DNA from: Pseudomonas sp. UBA4617
GTDB lineage: Bacteria; Pseudomonadota; Gammaproteobacteria; Pseudomonadales; Pseudomonadaceae
Length of the DNA stretch: 64,000 nt
Direction: 5' to 3'
NCBI RefSeq assembly: GCF_002386445.1
Contig: NZ_DGIR01000014.1
Location: 138,014-202,013, forward strand
Shown here: positions 35,089 to 43,770 of the stretch, in pieces
Layout of the letters: every line of letters begins with the position of its first letter
How positions within the stretch are numbered: position 1 is the stretch's first letter
Program-made: the position numbers and the translations under genes
Notes under the pieces: generated by a model
What the model saw: only the letters and a program-made list of their open reading frames with translations
What the model was told of the DNA's origin: nothing
The model's database searches: none

Positions 35089-36174
35089 ATGCGTGCGAAA
35101 CACTATCTCGGAAAGGTAACGGCATCGGTGGTGACACTTGCCGTACTGGGAGGCTTCACGCTGCGCTACATGGCTCATGGAGAAGAGCCGGCGCCTGCCC
35201 CCGTACTGGTACCGGCGGCACTGGCGCAGGTCAAACAGGTGCCTTACACCTATTATCAGGTCGCCATCGGTCAGATCGAAGCGAGCCAGCAGGTGCTGTT
35301 GACGGCGGAAGTCAGTGGCCAGGTGGTCGCGCTGGCCTTCGACTCGGGTGACAAGGTCAAGGCCGGCAATGTGGTGGTCAAGCTCAATACATCGCCCGAA
35401 GAGGGTGAACTGACCCGTTTGCGCGGCGAATTCGATGCCGCCAGAACCCATTACACCCGTCTGCAGACTCTGGCGCGAAACGGCGCCGAGAGCCAGCGGG
35501 CACTGGACAGCGCCCGTGCCCAGTTCGATGCCGCCAAAGGCAACCTGGAGAACATGCAGGCCCAGATCGCGCAGAAGACCATCCGTGCACCGTTTTCCGG
35601 GGAGCTGGGCATCCGCCAGGTTCACCTGGGCGATTACGTGCAGGCGGGCCGGCCACTGGCCACGCTGACCGATCTTGACCGGCTGCGGGTCAACTTCACC
35701 GTCTCCGAGCGTGACAGCGCCAGTATCGTCAAGGGCCAGCATGTGGAAGTGACCGTCGATGCATGGGGCGACGAGAAGTTCGAAGGGGTTATCGGCGCCA
35801 TCGATCCGCAGGTCAACAATTCCCATGTCATTCGGGTTCAGGCCTTGCTCGACAAGCATCAGGACAAACTGCGGCCCGGCATGTACGCCAAGGTGAAAGT
35901 GCAGTTGCCAGGCAAGGACGAGCTGGTCATTCCCGAGACCGCGATTACCTACAACGCCTATGGCGAAAGCGTGTTCGTCACCTACACCGAAGACGGCCTG
36001 AAGAAGGTGCGACGCAAGAACATCAGCATCGGCGAGCGCAGGGATGGCCTGGCGGTAGTGCTCAAGGGGCTGCAGGCCGGTGACGAGGTGGTGACCTCCG
36101 GGCAAATCAAACTGCAGGACGGTGTCGCTATCGAGCCGGTAACCGACACCGTGCGCCTGAACGTCCAGCGCTGA
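35089..36174 (+). CDS. RND efflux periplasmic adaptor (MexH-like)
   Basis: A 361-residue membrane-fusion protein. A short N-terminal hydrophobic segment anchors it, followed by lipoyl half-motifs (ASQQVLLTAEVSGQVVALAF and KTIRAPFSGELGIRQVHLGDYV), a coiled-coil hairpin between them, and beta-barrel and membrane-proximal domains (PGMYAKVKVQLPGK). It links the RND pump to the outer-membrane channel. It follows the monooxygenase by 140 bases with no clear terminator and is 9 bases from the pump gene. Confidence 0.92.
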   Translation: MRAKHYLGKVTASVVTLAVLGGFTLRYMAHGEEPAPAPVLVPAALAQVKQVPYTYYQVAIGQIEASQQVLLTAEVSGQVVALAFDSGDKVKAGNVVVKLNTSPEEGELTRLRGEFDAARTHYTRLQTLARNGAESQRALDSARAQFDAAKGNLENMQAQIAQKTIRAPFSGELGIRQVHLGDYVQAGRPLATLTDLDRLRVNFTVSERDSASIVKGQHVEVTVDAWGDEKFEGVIGAIDPQVNNSHVIRVQALLDKHQDKLRPGMYAKVKVQLPGKDELVIPETAITYNAYGESVFVTYTEDGLKKVRRKNISIGERRDGLAVVLKGLQAGDEVVTSGQIKLQDGVAIEPVTDTVRLNVQR

Positions 36175-36183
36175 GGAACGACC

Positions 36184-39100
36184 ATGCACTTCACTGATGT
36201 TTTCCTGCGCCGGCCGGTCCTGGCCCTGGTGGTCAGCACGCTGATCCTGCTGTTCGGGATCATGGCTTTCAACAAGCTTCCGGTACGTCAGTACCCGATG
36301 CTGGAAACCTCCACTATCACCATCACGACCCAGTATCCAGGCGCCTCGTCGGAACTGATGCAGGGTTTCGTGACACAGCCGATCAGTCAGGCCGTGGCCT
36401 CGGTCGAGGGTATCGACTACCTGTCGTCCACTTCGACCCAGGGCAAGAGCCTGGTGACTGTGCGCATGCAGCTCAACAGCAACTCGATCAACGCGCTGAC
36501 CGAGGTGATGGCCAAGGTCAACCAGATCCGCTACAAGCTGCCCGAAGAAGCCTATGACCCCGTGATCGAGCGTACCTCGGGCGGTTTCACCAGCGTCGCC
36601 TACGTGGCGTTTTCCAGCGAACAACTGTCCATGCCCGAGGTGGCCGACTACATTTCGCGAGTAGTCGAGCCGATGTTCTCGGGTATCGATGGGGTGGCCA
36701 AGATCAATGTACTGGGTGGGCAAACCCTGTCCATGCGCCTGTGGCTCGACCCCGATCTGCTGGCGGGCTATGGCATCACCGGCCAGGACGTGGCTGACGC
36801 GATCCGGGAAAACAACTTCCAGGCCGCTCCAGGTCAGGTCAAGGGCCTGTACGTGGTCAGCAACCTGCGGGTCAACACCGATCTGACCAGCGTCGACGAC
36901 TTCAAGAACATGGTCCTGCGCAACGACAATGGCAACCTCATTCGTGTGCGGGACGTCGGCACCGTCGAGCTCAACGCAGCCTCGTTCGACACCAGCGGCG
37001 CCATGAGCGCGGTGCCGGCCATGTTCCTGGGTCTCGATGCGGCGCCTACTGGCAACCCGCTGACCATCGTCAATGCGGTCAAGGCCCTGATCCCCGAGAT
37101 CGAGAAGACCCTGCCGCCAGGCGTCAAGGTGCAGATCCCGTTCGAGGTGGCTCACTTCATCCAGTCGTCCATCGACGAGGTCACCCATACCCTGATCGAA
37201 GCGCTGGTCATCGTCGTCCTGGTCATCTACCTGTGCCTGGGCACTTTCCGCACGGTGCTGATCCCTCTGGTAACCATTCCGTTGTCGATGCTCGGTGCCG
37301 CCGTGCTGATGCAGATGTTCGGCTTCAGCCTGAACCTGCTGACGCTGCTGGCAATGGTGCTGGCCATCGGTCTGGTGGTGGATGACGCCATCGTCGTGGT
37401 GGAGAACGTCCACCGCCACATCGAGGAGGGCAAGACACCCTTCGAGGCGGCTTTGCTCGGTGCCCGCGAGGTGGCCGGCCCGGTGGTGGCGATGACATTC
37501 ACCCTGGCTGCGGTATATGCCCCGATCGGCCTCATGGGCGGCTTGACCGGAACACTGTTCAAGGAGTTCGCGCTGACCCTCGCCGGCTCGGTGGTGGTGT
37601 CCGGTATCGTAGCGCTCACACTGTCCCCGATCATGAGTACCCGTCTGCTCGATTCCAAGTCGAGCGAAGGCTACATGGCGCACAAGGCAGAAACGTTCTT
37701 CAACTGGCTGGCTGACCGCTACGGCAAGTTGCTGGGAATGTCGTTATCCCGCCGCTGGATCAGCCTGGCCATCGCCTTGGTGATCTTTTTCAGCCTGCCG
37801 GTGCTGTACAAGTCGGCGCAGAGCGAACTGGCACCGATGGAGGACCAGAATATCCTGCTGACCGCCATCAAGGCGCCGCAACATGCCAACATCAACTACG
37901 TCGAAGCGTTCTCCCGAAAGCTCCACGAGGTATTCCAGGAATTCCCCGAAGGCTACAGCGATTGGGTGGCCAACGGCACCGACGGTATTTCCAACAGCGT
38001 TGGCGGCATCAACCTGGTGGACTGGCAGCAACGCGAACGCAGCGCCAACCAGATCCAGCCATTGCTGCAGCAGCGGGTTAGCCAGATCGAGGGCACCAGC
38101 ATCTTCGTCTTCCAGATGCCGCCGCTACCGGGATCCACGGGCGGCCTTCCCGTGCAGATGGTCGTGCGCAGTGATCAGGACTACCAGTCGTTGTTCGAGG
38201 TAATGGACAAGCTCAAGAGCAGCGCCCGCAGCAGCGGCCTGTTCGCGGTGGTCGACAGCGACCTGGACTTCAACAACCCGGTGGTCGAGGTGCAGGTCGA
38301 CAGGGCGAAGGCCAACGCCATGGGTATCCGCATGAGCGATATCGGCAAGACCCTCAACAGCCTGATCGGCGAGAAATACATCAACCGTTTTGCCTACCAT
38401 GGCCGTTCCTATGATGTGATTCCGCAAGCGCTACCGCAGGACCGCCTGACGCCAGAGGCGCTCAACCGCTACTACGTCAAGGATCAGCACGGCAACCTGG
38501 TACCACTTTCCACCCTGGCCACGATCAAGGTGAAGGTCGAGCCCAACCTGCGCCCTCAGTTCAACCAGCAGAACGCCGCGACATTGCAGGCAATTCCGAT
38601 GCCTGGCGTGACGCTGGGCGACGCCGTGGCCTTCCTCAGCGAGCAGGCCAGGGGGTTCCCGGCTGGCTACACCTATGACTGGCAGTCCGACACCCGGCAA
38701 TACGTGCAGGAAGGCAACACCTTGATGCTGACCTTCGCCTTCGCCCTGGTGATCATCTACCTGGTGCTGGCTGTCCAGTACGAGAGCTTCATCGATCCGT
38801 TCATCATCCTGATCAGCGTACCGTTGTCGATCTGTGGGGCACTGTTGCCGCTGGCGCTGGGCTACACCTCGCTGAACATCTATACCCAGATCGGCCTGAT
38901 CACGCTGATCGGCCTGATCAGCAAACATGGCATCCTCATGGTGGCGTTTGCCAACGAACTGCAGCTACACCACGGCATGGGCAAGCTGGAAGCCATCCGC
39001 CATGCGGCCGAGGTGCGCCTGCGACCGATCCTGATGACCACCGCCGCCATGGTAGTGGGCCTCGCTCCGCTGATCTTCGCGACCGGCGCGGGCGCCAACA

Positions 39101-39270
39101 GCCGCTTCGGTCTGGGCCTGGTCATTGTCGTGGGCATGTTGATCGGCACATTGTTCACCCTGTTCATCCTGCCAACGGTCTACAGCTTGCTCAGTTCCGC
39201 CAGGCAGCCCAAGGCGCTGCCCGTCACGGCTGACGACAGCCAGGCCATCGATGCCGCGGCGCGAGGATAA
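36184..39270 (+). CDS. RND efflux transporter (MexI-like)
   Basis: A 1028-residue HAE1-family RND pump with 12 membrane helices and two large periplasmic loops. The N-terminus FTDVFLRRPVLALVVSTLIL, the proton-relay pair Asp400-Asp401 in VVDDAIVVVENVHRHIEEG, and the repeated EGKTPFEAALLGAREV signature identify it. It is closest in type to MexI, whose MexGHI-OpmD system exports phenazine intermediates; no MexG-like gene is present here. Within this cluster it is the likely exporter of the product. Confidence 0.93.
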   Translation: MHFTDVFLRRPVLALVVSTLILLFGIMAFNKLPVRQYPMLETSTITITTQYPGASSELMQGFVTQPISQAVASVEGIDYLSSTSTQGKSLVTVRMQLNSNSINALTEVMAKVNQIRYKLPEEAYDPVIERTSGGFTSVAYVAFSSEQLSMPEVADYISRVVEPMFSGIDGVAKINVLGGQTLSMRLWLDPDLLAGYGITGQDVADAIRENNFQAAPGQVKGLYVVSNLRVNTDLTSVDDFKNMVLRNDNGNLIRVRDVGTVELNAASFDTSGAMSAVPAMFLGLDAAPTGNPLTIVNAVKALIPEIEKTLPPGVKVQIPFEVAHFIQSSIDEVTHTLIEALVIVVLVIYLCLGTFRTVLIPLVTIPLSMLGAAVLMQMFGFSLNLLTLLAMVLAIGLVVDDAIVVVENVHRHIEEGKTPFEAALLGAREVAGPVVAMTFTLAAVYAPIGLMGGLTGTLFKEFALTLAGSVVVSGIVALTLSPIMSTRLLDSKSSEGYMAHKAETFFNWLADRYGKLLGMSLSRRWISLAIALVIFFSLPVLYKSAQSELAPMEDQNILLTAIKAPQHANINYVEAFSRKLHEVFQEFPEGYSDWVANGTDGISNSVGGINLVDWQQRERSANQIQPLLQQRVSQIEGTSIFVFQMPPLPGSTGGLPVQMVVRSDQDYQSLFEVMDKLKSSARSSGLFAVVDSDLDFNNPVVEVQVDRAKANAMGIRMSDIGKTLNSLIGEKYINRFAYHGRSYDVIPQALPQDRLTPEALNRYYVKDQHGNLVPLSTLATIKVKVEPNLRPQFNQQNAATLQAIPMPGVTLGDAVAFLSEQARGFPAGYTYDWQSDTRQYVQEGNTLMLTFAFALVIIYLVLAVQYESFIDPFIILISVPLSICGALLPLALGYTSLNIYTQIGLITLIGLISKHGILMVAFANELQLHHGMGKLEAIRHAAEVRLRPILMTTAAMVVGLAPLIFATGAGANSRFGLGLVIVVGMLIGTLFTLFILPTVYSLLSSARQPKALPVTADDSQAIDAAARG

Positions 39271-39274
39271 TCCC

Positions 39275-40714
39275 ATGTTGAAAAAGACACGCTATGTACT
39301 GCCGCTGCCGCTGCTGGCCGCGATGGTCGCCAGTGGTTGCGTGAATTACGCCGGCATCGACCATCGTCAGCACTTGCTGACCCCCGAGGGGGCACCTTCT
39401 GCATCCTTGGCCGACGCGCGGCTGCCGGCCGCGCCATGGCCGACTGACAACTGGTGGCAGCGCTACGGCGATGCCCAGCTGGACAGCCTGGTAGCCAAAG
39501 CCTGGAATCACAATCCAGGGCTTCAGGAAGTGCAGGCTCGGGCTGACAAGGCCAATGCCTTGCAGGCCTATTACGACGCGGACCAGGCCCCGCAGCTCGA
39601 CGCTTCGGGTGGTGTCTCGCGCTCGCGGCTGTCGCGCAGCGAAGATTTCGACGGCCAGGGGAATCGCTACATCACTGTGCGCAGCCTGGGCGTGACATTC
39701 GATTACGACCTCGATCTGTGGGGGGGCAAGCGCAGCGCGTGGGAGGCCTCGGTCAGCCAGGCCAAGGCTGCGGAAGTCGAACTGCAATCAGCGCGTCTGC
39801 TGCTGGCAGCCAATGTCGTCAAAGCCTACAACCAGCTGGCTTATGCCTGGGATGTGGTGGACCTGAGCGAACGTGATCTCAAGCGCCTGCGACGCCTGCA
39901 GGGGCTGACCAGTGATCGCTTCAACAATGGCCTGGACAACAAATCCCAGCTGCAACGTGTCGATGGTCTGGTAGCGCGCGCCGAAGCGAGCCTGCTGGGT
40001 GCCCGTAGCAACATGGAAATCGCCCGCCTGCAGCTTTCGGCCTTGCTCGGCTCAGGGGTCGACGGTGCCCGTGATATCGTGCGGCCCAGACCGCTGAAAA
40101 GCGATGACGCGGCGCTGCCTGGAAACCTGCCCGCGGAACTGCTGGGGCGGCGTCCGGATATCGTTGCGGCCCGCTGGCGTGTCGAAGCCCAGACCCTTAC
40201 GGTGGCTTCGGTCAAGACCCGCTTCTACCCCAACATCAACCTGCGTGCCGCCGGTGGTGTGCATGCCCTGTCCGGCGACAGTTTCAATGACACGGTCAGC
40301 CGCTTCTGGAACATCACGCCGACCGTGACAGTGCCGCTGTTCGACGCCGGCCGCCTACGGGCCAGCCTCAAGCAGAGCAATGCCGACCTGGATATGGCAA
40401 TTGCCAGCTACAACACCGCCCTGAATGCGGCGTTGCATCAGGTAGCCACGTCGGTGACCGAGCTGCAGGCCGTCAACCGGCAGATAGGCCTGCAGCGCAC
40501 TGCCCGCGACACGGCCCAATCGTCCTTCGACCTGGCCGTAGAGCGGTTTGAAATCGGCGAGAACAACTTTCTCGACTCACTCAACATCGAAGAACAACTG
40601 ATCGAGGACGAGCTGCGCCTGGCCTTGCTGTGCAGCAAGCAGATCGACTCGGCGGTAGGACTGGTAACGGCCCTTGGTGGTGGTTACCAACCGGCAACTT
40701 CGAACGCTCAATGA
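39275..40714 (+). CDS. outer-membrane efflux lipoprotein (OpmD/NodT-like)
   Basis: A 479-residue TolC-like factor. The signal peptide ends in a lipobox, VASGC, with Cys22 as the lipidated residue. Two OEP repeats are visible (WNHNPGLQEVQARADKANAL and ERFEIGENNFLDSLNIEEQLI). The start at 39275 is 4 bases after the pump stop; an upstream in-frame ATG at 39251 would lie inside the pump gene and spoil the lipoprotein signal. It completes a three-part pump. A terminator follows at 40811. Confidence 0.92.
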   Translation: MLKKTRYVLPLPLLAAMVASGCVNYAGIDHRQHLLTPEGAPSASLADARLPAAPWPTDNWWQRYGDAQLDSLVAKAWNHNPGLQEVQARADKANALQAYYDADQAPQLDASGGVSRSRLSRSEDFDGQGNRYITVRSLGVTFDYDLDLWGGKRSAWEASVSQAKAAEVELQSARLLLAANVVKAYNQLAYAWDVVDLSERDLKRLRRLQGLTSDRFNNGLDNKSQLQRVDGLVARAEASLLGARSNMEIARLQLSALLGSGVDGARDIVRPRPLKSDDAALPGNLPAELLGRRPDIVAARWRVEAQTLTVASVKTRFYPNINLRAAGGVHALSGDSFNDTVSRFWNITPTVTVPLFDAGRLRASLKQSNADLDMAIASYNTALNAALHQVATSVTELQAVNRQIGLQRTARDTAQSSFDLAVERFEIGENNFLDSLNIEEQLIEDELRLALLCSKQIDSAVGLVTALGGGYQPATSNAQ

Positions 40715-40810
40715 ACGCGCCTTCCGGCACCTGGGTCAGTCCTTGGTGCCGGCTTCACAGTTTGAAATAATTGCCCTCACCTGCCCCGCTGCACGCCAAC
40801 CTGTTGTTTT

Positions 40811-40835
40811 AAAAGCTCATCTGCGTTGAGCTTTT
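40811..40835 (+). terminator. Rho-independent terminator of efflux operon
   Basis: A 9-base perfect stem AAAAGCTCA/TGAGCTTTT with a 7-base loop ends in TTTTG. It lies about 96 bases after the outer-membrane lipoprotein gene. Confidence 0.75.
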
Positions 40836-41127
40836 GTCATTTTCATAGCACGTTCATCCCATCCGGCTCACGAAACCCGGCAAATTGGTATATAGTTCCA
40901 CACTGCTCGTACTAACAAACAATCCATGTCCCGAGTGCAAGCAGCTATCGAATGATGGCCCAGGGTAATGGGTAGATTGTCATCCTCCTGGGTACTGCCA
41001 GGCTCGGATTTCTGATTTCCAAGAGCGCGAGATGGAAGCGCGCCTGATCGCTACAGGGAAGTTGCTGGACCAGATGGCAATCGTGCCTCAGGCCAAGTGA
41101 TCCCTGTAAATCAATTGAGGTAATCGC
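40836..41127. other. intergenic region before arsR-type gene
   Basis: No intact gene is visible. At 40971-41100 one forward frame is open for about 42 codons to a TGA and ends in a peptide-like EMEARLIATGKLLDQMA, but has no upstream start. It may be a gene remnant or chance. The stretch should also hold the promoter of the ArsR-type gene. No GTAC-N10-GTAC site was seen here. Confidence 0.35.
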
Positions 41128-41487
41128 ATGTACACTGCCAACCATCCCAGCATTGAACAGATTCGCTTGGAAAACGTCCTGACAGCGCTCGGCAATCCGT
41201 TGCGCCTGACCGTACTGAAGGTTCTTTCCGATGGTGAAGAGCACCCTTGTGGGCAAATTCTCAAGGGTGCGTCCAAGTCGACCATGACCCACCACTGGCG
41301 CGTCTTGCGCGACAGCGGTGTGATCTGGCAACGCCCCTATGGCCGGGAGAACTTGCTGTCGATTCGCCGGGATGACCTGGAAACGCGTTTCCCTGGCCTG
41401 CTGACTTCGCTGCTCGAAGCCGTGGCCAATGATCCGTATACCGCGCAAGTCATTCGTGAAAACGAAATGCGCCTGGAAGAAGCCTGA
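41128..41487 (+). CDS. ArsR-family transcriptional regulator
   Basis: A 119-residue winged-helix regulator. The helix-turn-helix is in LGNPLRLTVLKVLSDGEE and KGASKSTMTHHWRVLRDSG, with a wing at GRENLLSIRRDDL. It has a single Cys (EEHPCGQIL) and lacks the ELCVCDL-type metal site of classical ArsR/SmtB proteins, so a metal sensor is unlikely. It stands between the efflux operon and the chorismate-lyase gene and may respond to the cluster product or to redox state. Confidence 0.85.
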   Translation: MYTANHPSIEQIRLENVLTALGNPLRLTVLKVLSDGEEHPCGQILKGASKSTMTHHWRVLRDSGVIWQRPYGRENLLSIRRDDLETRFPGLLTSLLEAVANDPYTAQVIRENEMRLEEA

Positions 41488-41525
41488 TTCGCACCCCGCT
41501 CACCGCCGCAAGGCGCGCGCCCGGT

Positions 41526-42083
41526 TCAAATAGCCAATTTGAAGGGCGCGCTGCCTTGTTGCACAAGGCCCCAGAACTGCGGAACGAAGCACTCTGCAAT
41601 CAGCAGGGGCTTGCCACCGCGCATGAAGCGCGACCTGCGAGCCAGCAGGCCACGGCCGGGCTGGCCTAGCCGCTGGGCCAGGCGCGACAACGGCGAATCG
41701 GCTTGCGGGCGTTGGCACTCGAAGGCTTCGCGATGGATCTCTGGCGAGCTGTACAGCATGCTTCCCAGTGGCTGATCACCCAGGCCTGCCAGCTCCGGCC
41801 AGGCCGGCTGACTGGCCTGCAGGGGAGTGAAACTGCGTGCGCAAACCATGACCTCGCCATCGACGCGCAACGCCACTTCGCGGAGCCAAACCGCCTCCCC
41901 TTGGGCAACGCCCAAGGCACATGCGTCACTCGGTTCCGCACTCACTACCGATTGCCCGACCAGGTCCAGGCTGAACTGCCCCAGCGCTTTCAGGCGCAAG
42001 GTCAGGGAGCCCGGTGCCGATAGCCATTGCCGTTGGTCGTCGGAAAGGCCAGGTAGCGGCCTCGTAGTCCAGAGGTCGTCCAT
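41526..42083 (-). CDS. chorismate lyase (UbiC) paralogue
   Basis: A 185-residue UbiC-family protein predicted to split chorismate into 4-hydroxybenzoate and pyruvate. Residues matching the E. coli UbiC active site are present: Arg68 in VWLREVAL, Gly107 in QPLGSMLY and Glu164 in LLIAECFVP. ARRSRFMRGGKPL also aligns with the enzyme. It is not beside ubiA, as the ubiquinone gene is, but 20 bases behind a flavin reductase gene in an accessory block. That suggests it supplies an aromatic building block to a special pathway. Product release may differ from UbiC. Confidence 0.82.
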   Translation of the reverse strand: MDDLWTTRPLPGLSDDQRQWLSAPGSLTLRLKALGQFSLDLVGQSVVSAEPSDACALGVAQGEAVWLREVALRVDGEVMVCARSFTPLQASQPAWPELAGLGDQPLGSMLYSSPEIHREAFECQRPQADSPLSRLAQRLGQPGRGLLARRSRFMRGGKPLLIAECFVPQFWGLVQQGSAPFKLAI

Positions 42084-42103
42084 AACGCGTGCTCCCGATC
42101 AAC

Positions 42104-42598
42104 TCAAGCGGTGGGCTGGGCCACGGCAACCCGGTGATAAGCCCGGTCAAAATAGATCAGGCCTTCCGGATGCTGGGCACTGTCGATACCCAGGACCTCG
42201 CAGTAGAAGATGCTGTGGCTACCGACAGTGTGTATTTCGCTGATCCGGCAATCGAAGCACACCAGCGCCTCGTCCATCCGCGGTGCACCGCTCGCGCCGG
42301 TAGTCCAGCGAGTGGCGAGAAAGCGCTGCTCCATGTCGAGGTTCCGGTCGGCGAACACACTCGACAGGCTTTGCTGATCACCACGCAGAACGTTTACGCA
42401 TAGCACACCGTTCTCTTCGAAACTGCTGCGCTGGCGAGACTGGTTATTCATGCATACCAGAAGCATCGGCGGGGTGTCGGTGACACTGCAGACGGCCGAG
42501 GCCGTGAAACCGTGGCGGCCACCAGGGCCGTCCGTGCTGATGATCGATACGGCGCCGCCGAGTCGCGCCATGGCATTTCTGTAAGTGGCAACATCCAT
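42104..42598 (-). CDS. HpaC-type flavin reductase
   Basis: A 164-residue NAD(P)H:flavin oxidoreductase of the short-chain HpaC family. Landmarks are MARLGGAVSIISTDGPGGRHGFTASAVCSV near the start, LLVCMNNQSR, and a C-terminal YFDRAYHRV. It would supply reduced FMN or FAD to the two monooxygenases of the block. I chose the ATG at 42598 because GGAG lies upstream of it; an in-frame ATG at 42652 has no ribosome site and adds 18 odd residues. It is first in an operon with the UbiC paralogue and is divergent from the TetR gene. Confidence 0.87.
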   Translation of the reverse strand: MDVATYRNAMARLGGAVSIISTDGPGGRHGFTASAVCSVTDTPPMLLVCMNNQSRQRSSFEENGVLCVNVLRGDQQSLSSVFADRNLDMEQRFLATRWTTGASGAPRMDEALVCFDCRISEIHTVGSHSIFYCEVLGIDSAQHPEGLIYFDRAYHRVAVAQPTA

Positions 42599-42721
42599 TG
42601 TTGATACGCTCCAGTGGGTAGCTATCCGTGCGAAAAAACCTTTGGCAATCATGAATGTGCGCCATTTCTGACAGTTTGTAAGCCAGGGTTGACGAACCCT
42701 GGAGGCTGGCGCGTATTATTG

Positions 42722-42749
42722 ATTGTACGGATGTATTAGTACAATTCAA
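42722..42749. promoter_or_regulatory. promoter with cluster operator, copy B
   Basis: On the minus strand TTGAAT (42744-42749), a 16-base spacer and TACAAT (42722-42727) form a promoter for the flavin reductase operon. Over it lies a perfect dyad, ATTGTAC and GTACAAT, spaced by 10 bases (42722-42745). It sits in the 301-base region divergent with the TetR gene, the usual place for a TetR operator. The rest of that region, 42599-42721 and 42750-42899, shows no other clear signal. Confidence 0.75.
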
Positions 42750-42899
42750 GTCTTTTTGTGTTGCAGTTCAGTTAATGCCTGGCCAGCCCACGCGGTACAA
42801 GGTGTGCCGGCTCCAGGTTTACTTGAATGGACATGACGGAACAGGGCGCGCAACCGCTCGGGTTACGGCCCCATCCGCTGTGAGAATGGAGAGGTAGAT

Positions 42900-43511
42900 A
42901 TGAGTGGTCGAGGAAGACCTCGGGAGTTTGATCGTCATCAGGCGCTGGTCCAGGCCATGTTGTTGTTCTGGGACAAAGGATACGACGGGACATCGCTGAA
43001 CGAGCTGATGACCGCCATGAAGATCAAGTCTCCCAGTCTCTACGCCGCCTTCGGTTCCAAGGAGGATCTGTTTCTCGAGGCCCTGGAGCTCTACTGGTCG
43101 ACGGTTGGCGAGGAAATCTGGAGCGAGCTTTACAAGTATGAACGGGCGCAAGATTCAATCCAGGCCGTCTTGCTGGCAACAGCGAGAATCCTGACCCGGG
43201 AAGATCGCCCACACGGTTGCTTCGTTACCCAGACCGACTTGAAGTCGCCGCTGCCCAATCTTCGGGTGGGACTGAAAGTGCTGCGATGCAAGCCGTTCGA
43301 AATGCTCAAGAACCGTTTGCGCCTCGGCCAGGCCAGTCGCGAGATCGGCCAACATGTCGATTGCGAGAGCGTGGCCCACTACTACGGCATCGTCCAGCGC
43401 GGCATGGCAATGGTGGCACGCGACGGTTCGCCACGCGACACCCTGGAAAAAGTGGCGAGTCATGCCATGGGCACCTGGGACAAGATCGTCCCCTATCCGA
43501 CCGCGCACTGA
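42900..43511 (+). CDS. TetR/AcrR-family regulator, likely cluster repressor
   Basis: A 203-residue TetR-family protein. The N-terminal helix-turn-helix reads GYDGTSLNELMTAMKIKSPSLYAAFGSKEDLF. The C-terminal half is a ligand-binding, dimerising helical domain with no recognisable ligand. It starts MSGRGRPREFDRHQ, after GGAGAGG. The perfect dyad in its own upstream region recurs at three other promoters of the block, so it probably represses itself and the biosynthetic and export genes until an inducer binds. Confidence 0.87.
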   Translation: MSGRGRPREFDRHQALVQAMLLFWDKGYDGTSLNELMTAMKIKSPSLYAAFGSKEDLFLEALELYWSTVGEEIWSELYKYERAQDSIQAVLLATARILTREDRPHGCFVTQTDLKSPLPNLRVGLKVLRCKPFEMLKNRLRLGQASREIGQHVDCESVAHYYGIVQRGMAMVARDGSPRDTLEKVASHAMGTWDKIVPYPTAH

Positions 43512-43562
43512 CGCCCTGCCAGGCCAGCAAATGGCCATCATTTCCCGTATATTTTCTTTGAT

Positions 43563-43584
43563 ACCGGCCACCCATGTGGCCGGT
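43563..43584 (+). terminator. hairpin terminator after tetR
   Basis: A perfect 9-base stem ACCGGCCAC/GTGGCCGGT with a 4-base loop, 52 bases after the tetR stop. The following CTCGTCTTGG is only moderately T-rich. Confidence 0.55.
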
Positions 43585-43745
43585 CTCGTCTTGGTGTCGC
43601 CGCGCCTTCCCTACCATTTGCTCTACAGATCCCGCATTTTTAACAATTTTGAAACCATTTAGTGCGCATTTCTGGCCGGCAATTTTTTTAACAGGCGGCA
43701 CAGAAAACGTATTGCCTAGCAAATATGTCTGTACTAGGATGTGCG

Positions 43746-43770
43746 AACAGTACGAAATGACTAGTACATT
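43746..43770 (+). promoter_or_regulatory. promoter with cluster operator, copy D
   Basis: The core begins AACAGTACGA and ends GTACATT, matching copy C in 18 of 25 positions, with GTAC-N10-GTAC at 43750-43767. TACATT at 43765-43770 is the likely -10; the -35 is weak (TGCGAA). It lies 135 bases upstream of the acyltransferase gene and would drive the six-gene operon 43905-51686. Confidence 0.65.

Noticed and set aside
34978..37683. A 901-codon open frame on the minus strand
   Set aside because: It lies opposite the MexH-like and MexI-like genes, whose products have full family motifs. High GC content gives long antisense frames, and this one has His/Gln-rich composition unlike a real protein.
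40971..41100. A possible gene remnant ending QMAIVPQAK before arsR
   Set aside because: There is no start codon and no identifiable family, and 42 open codons are not rare at this GC content. Noted in the intergenic entry only.
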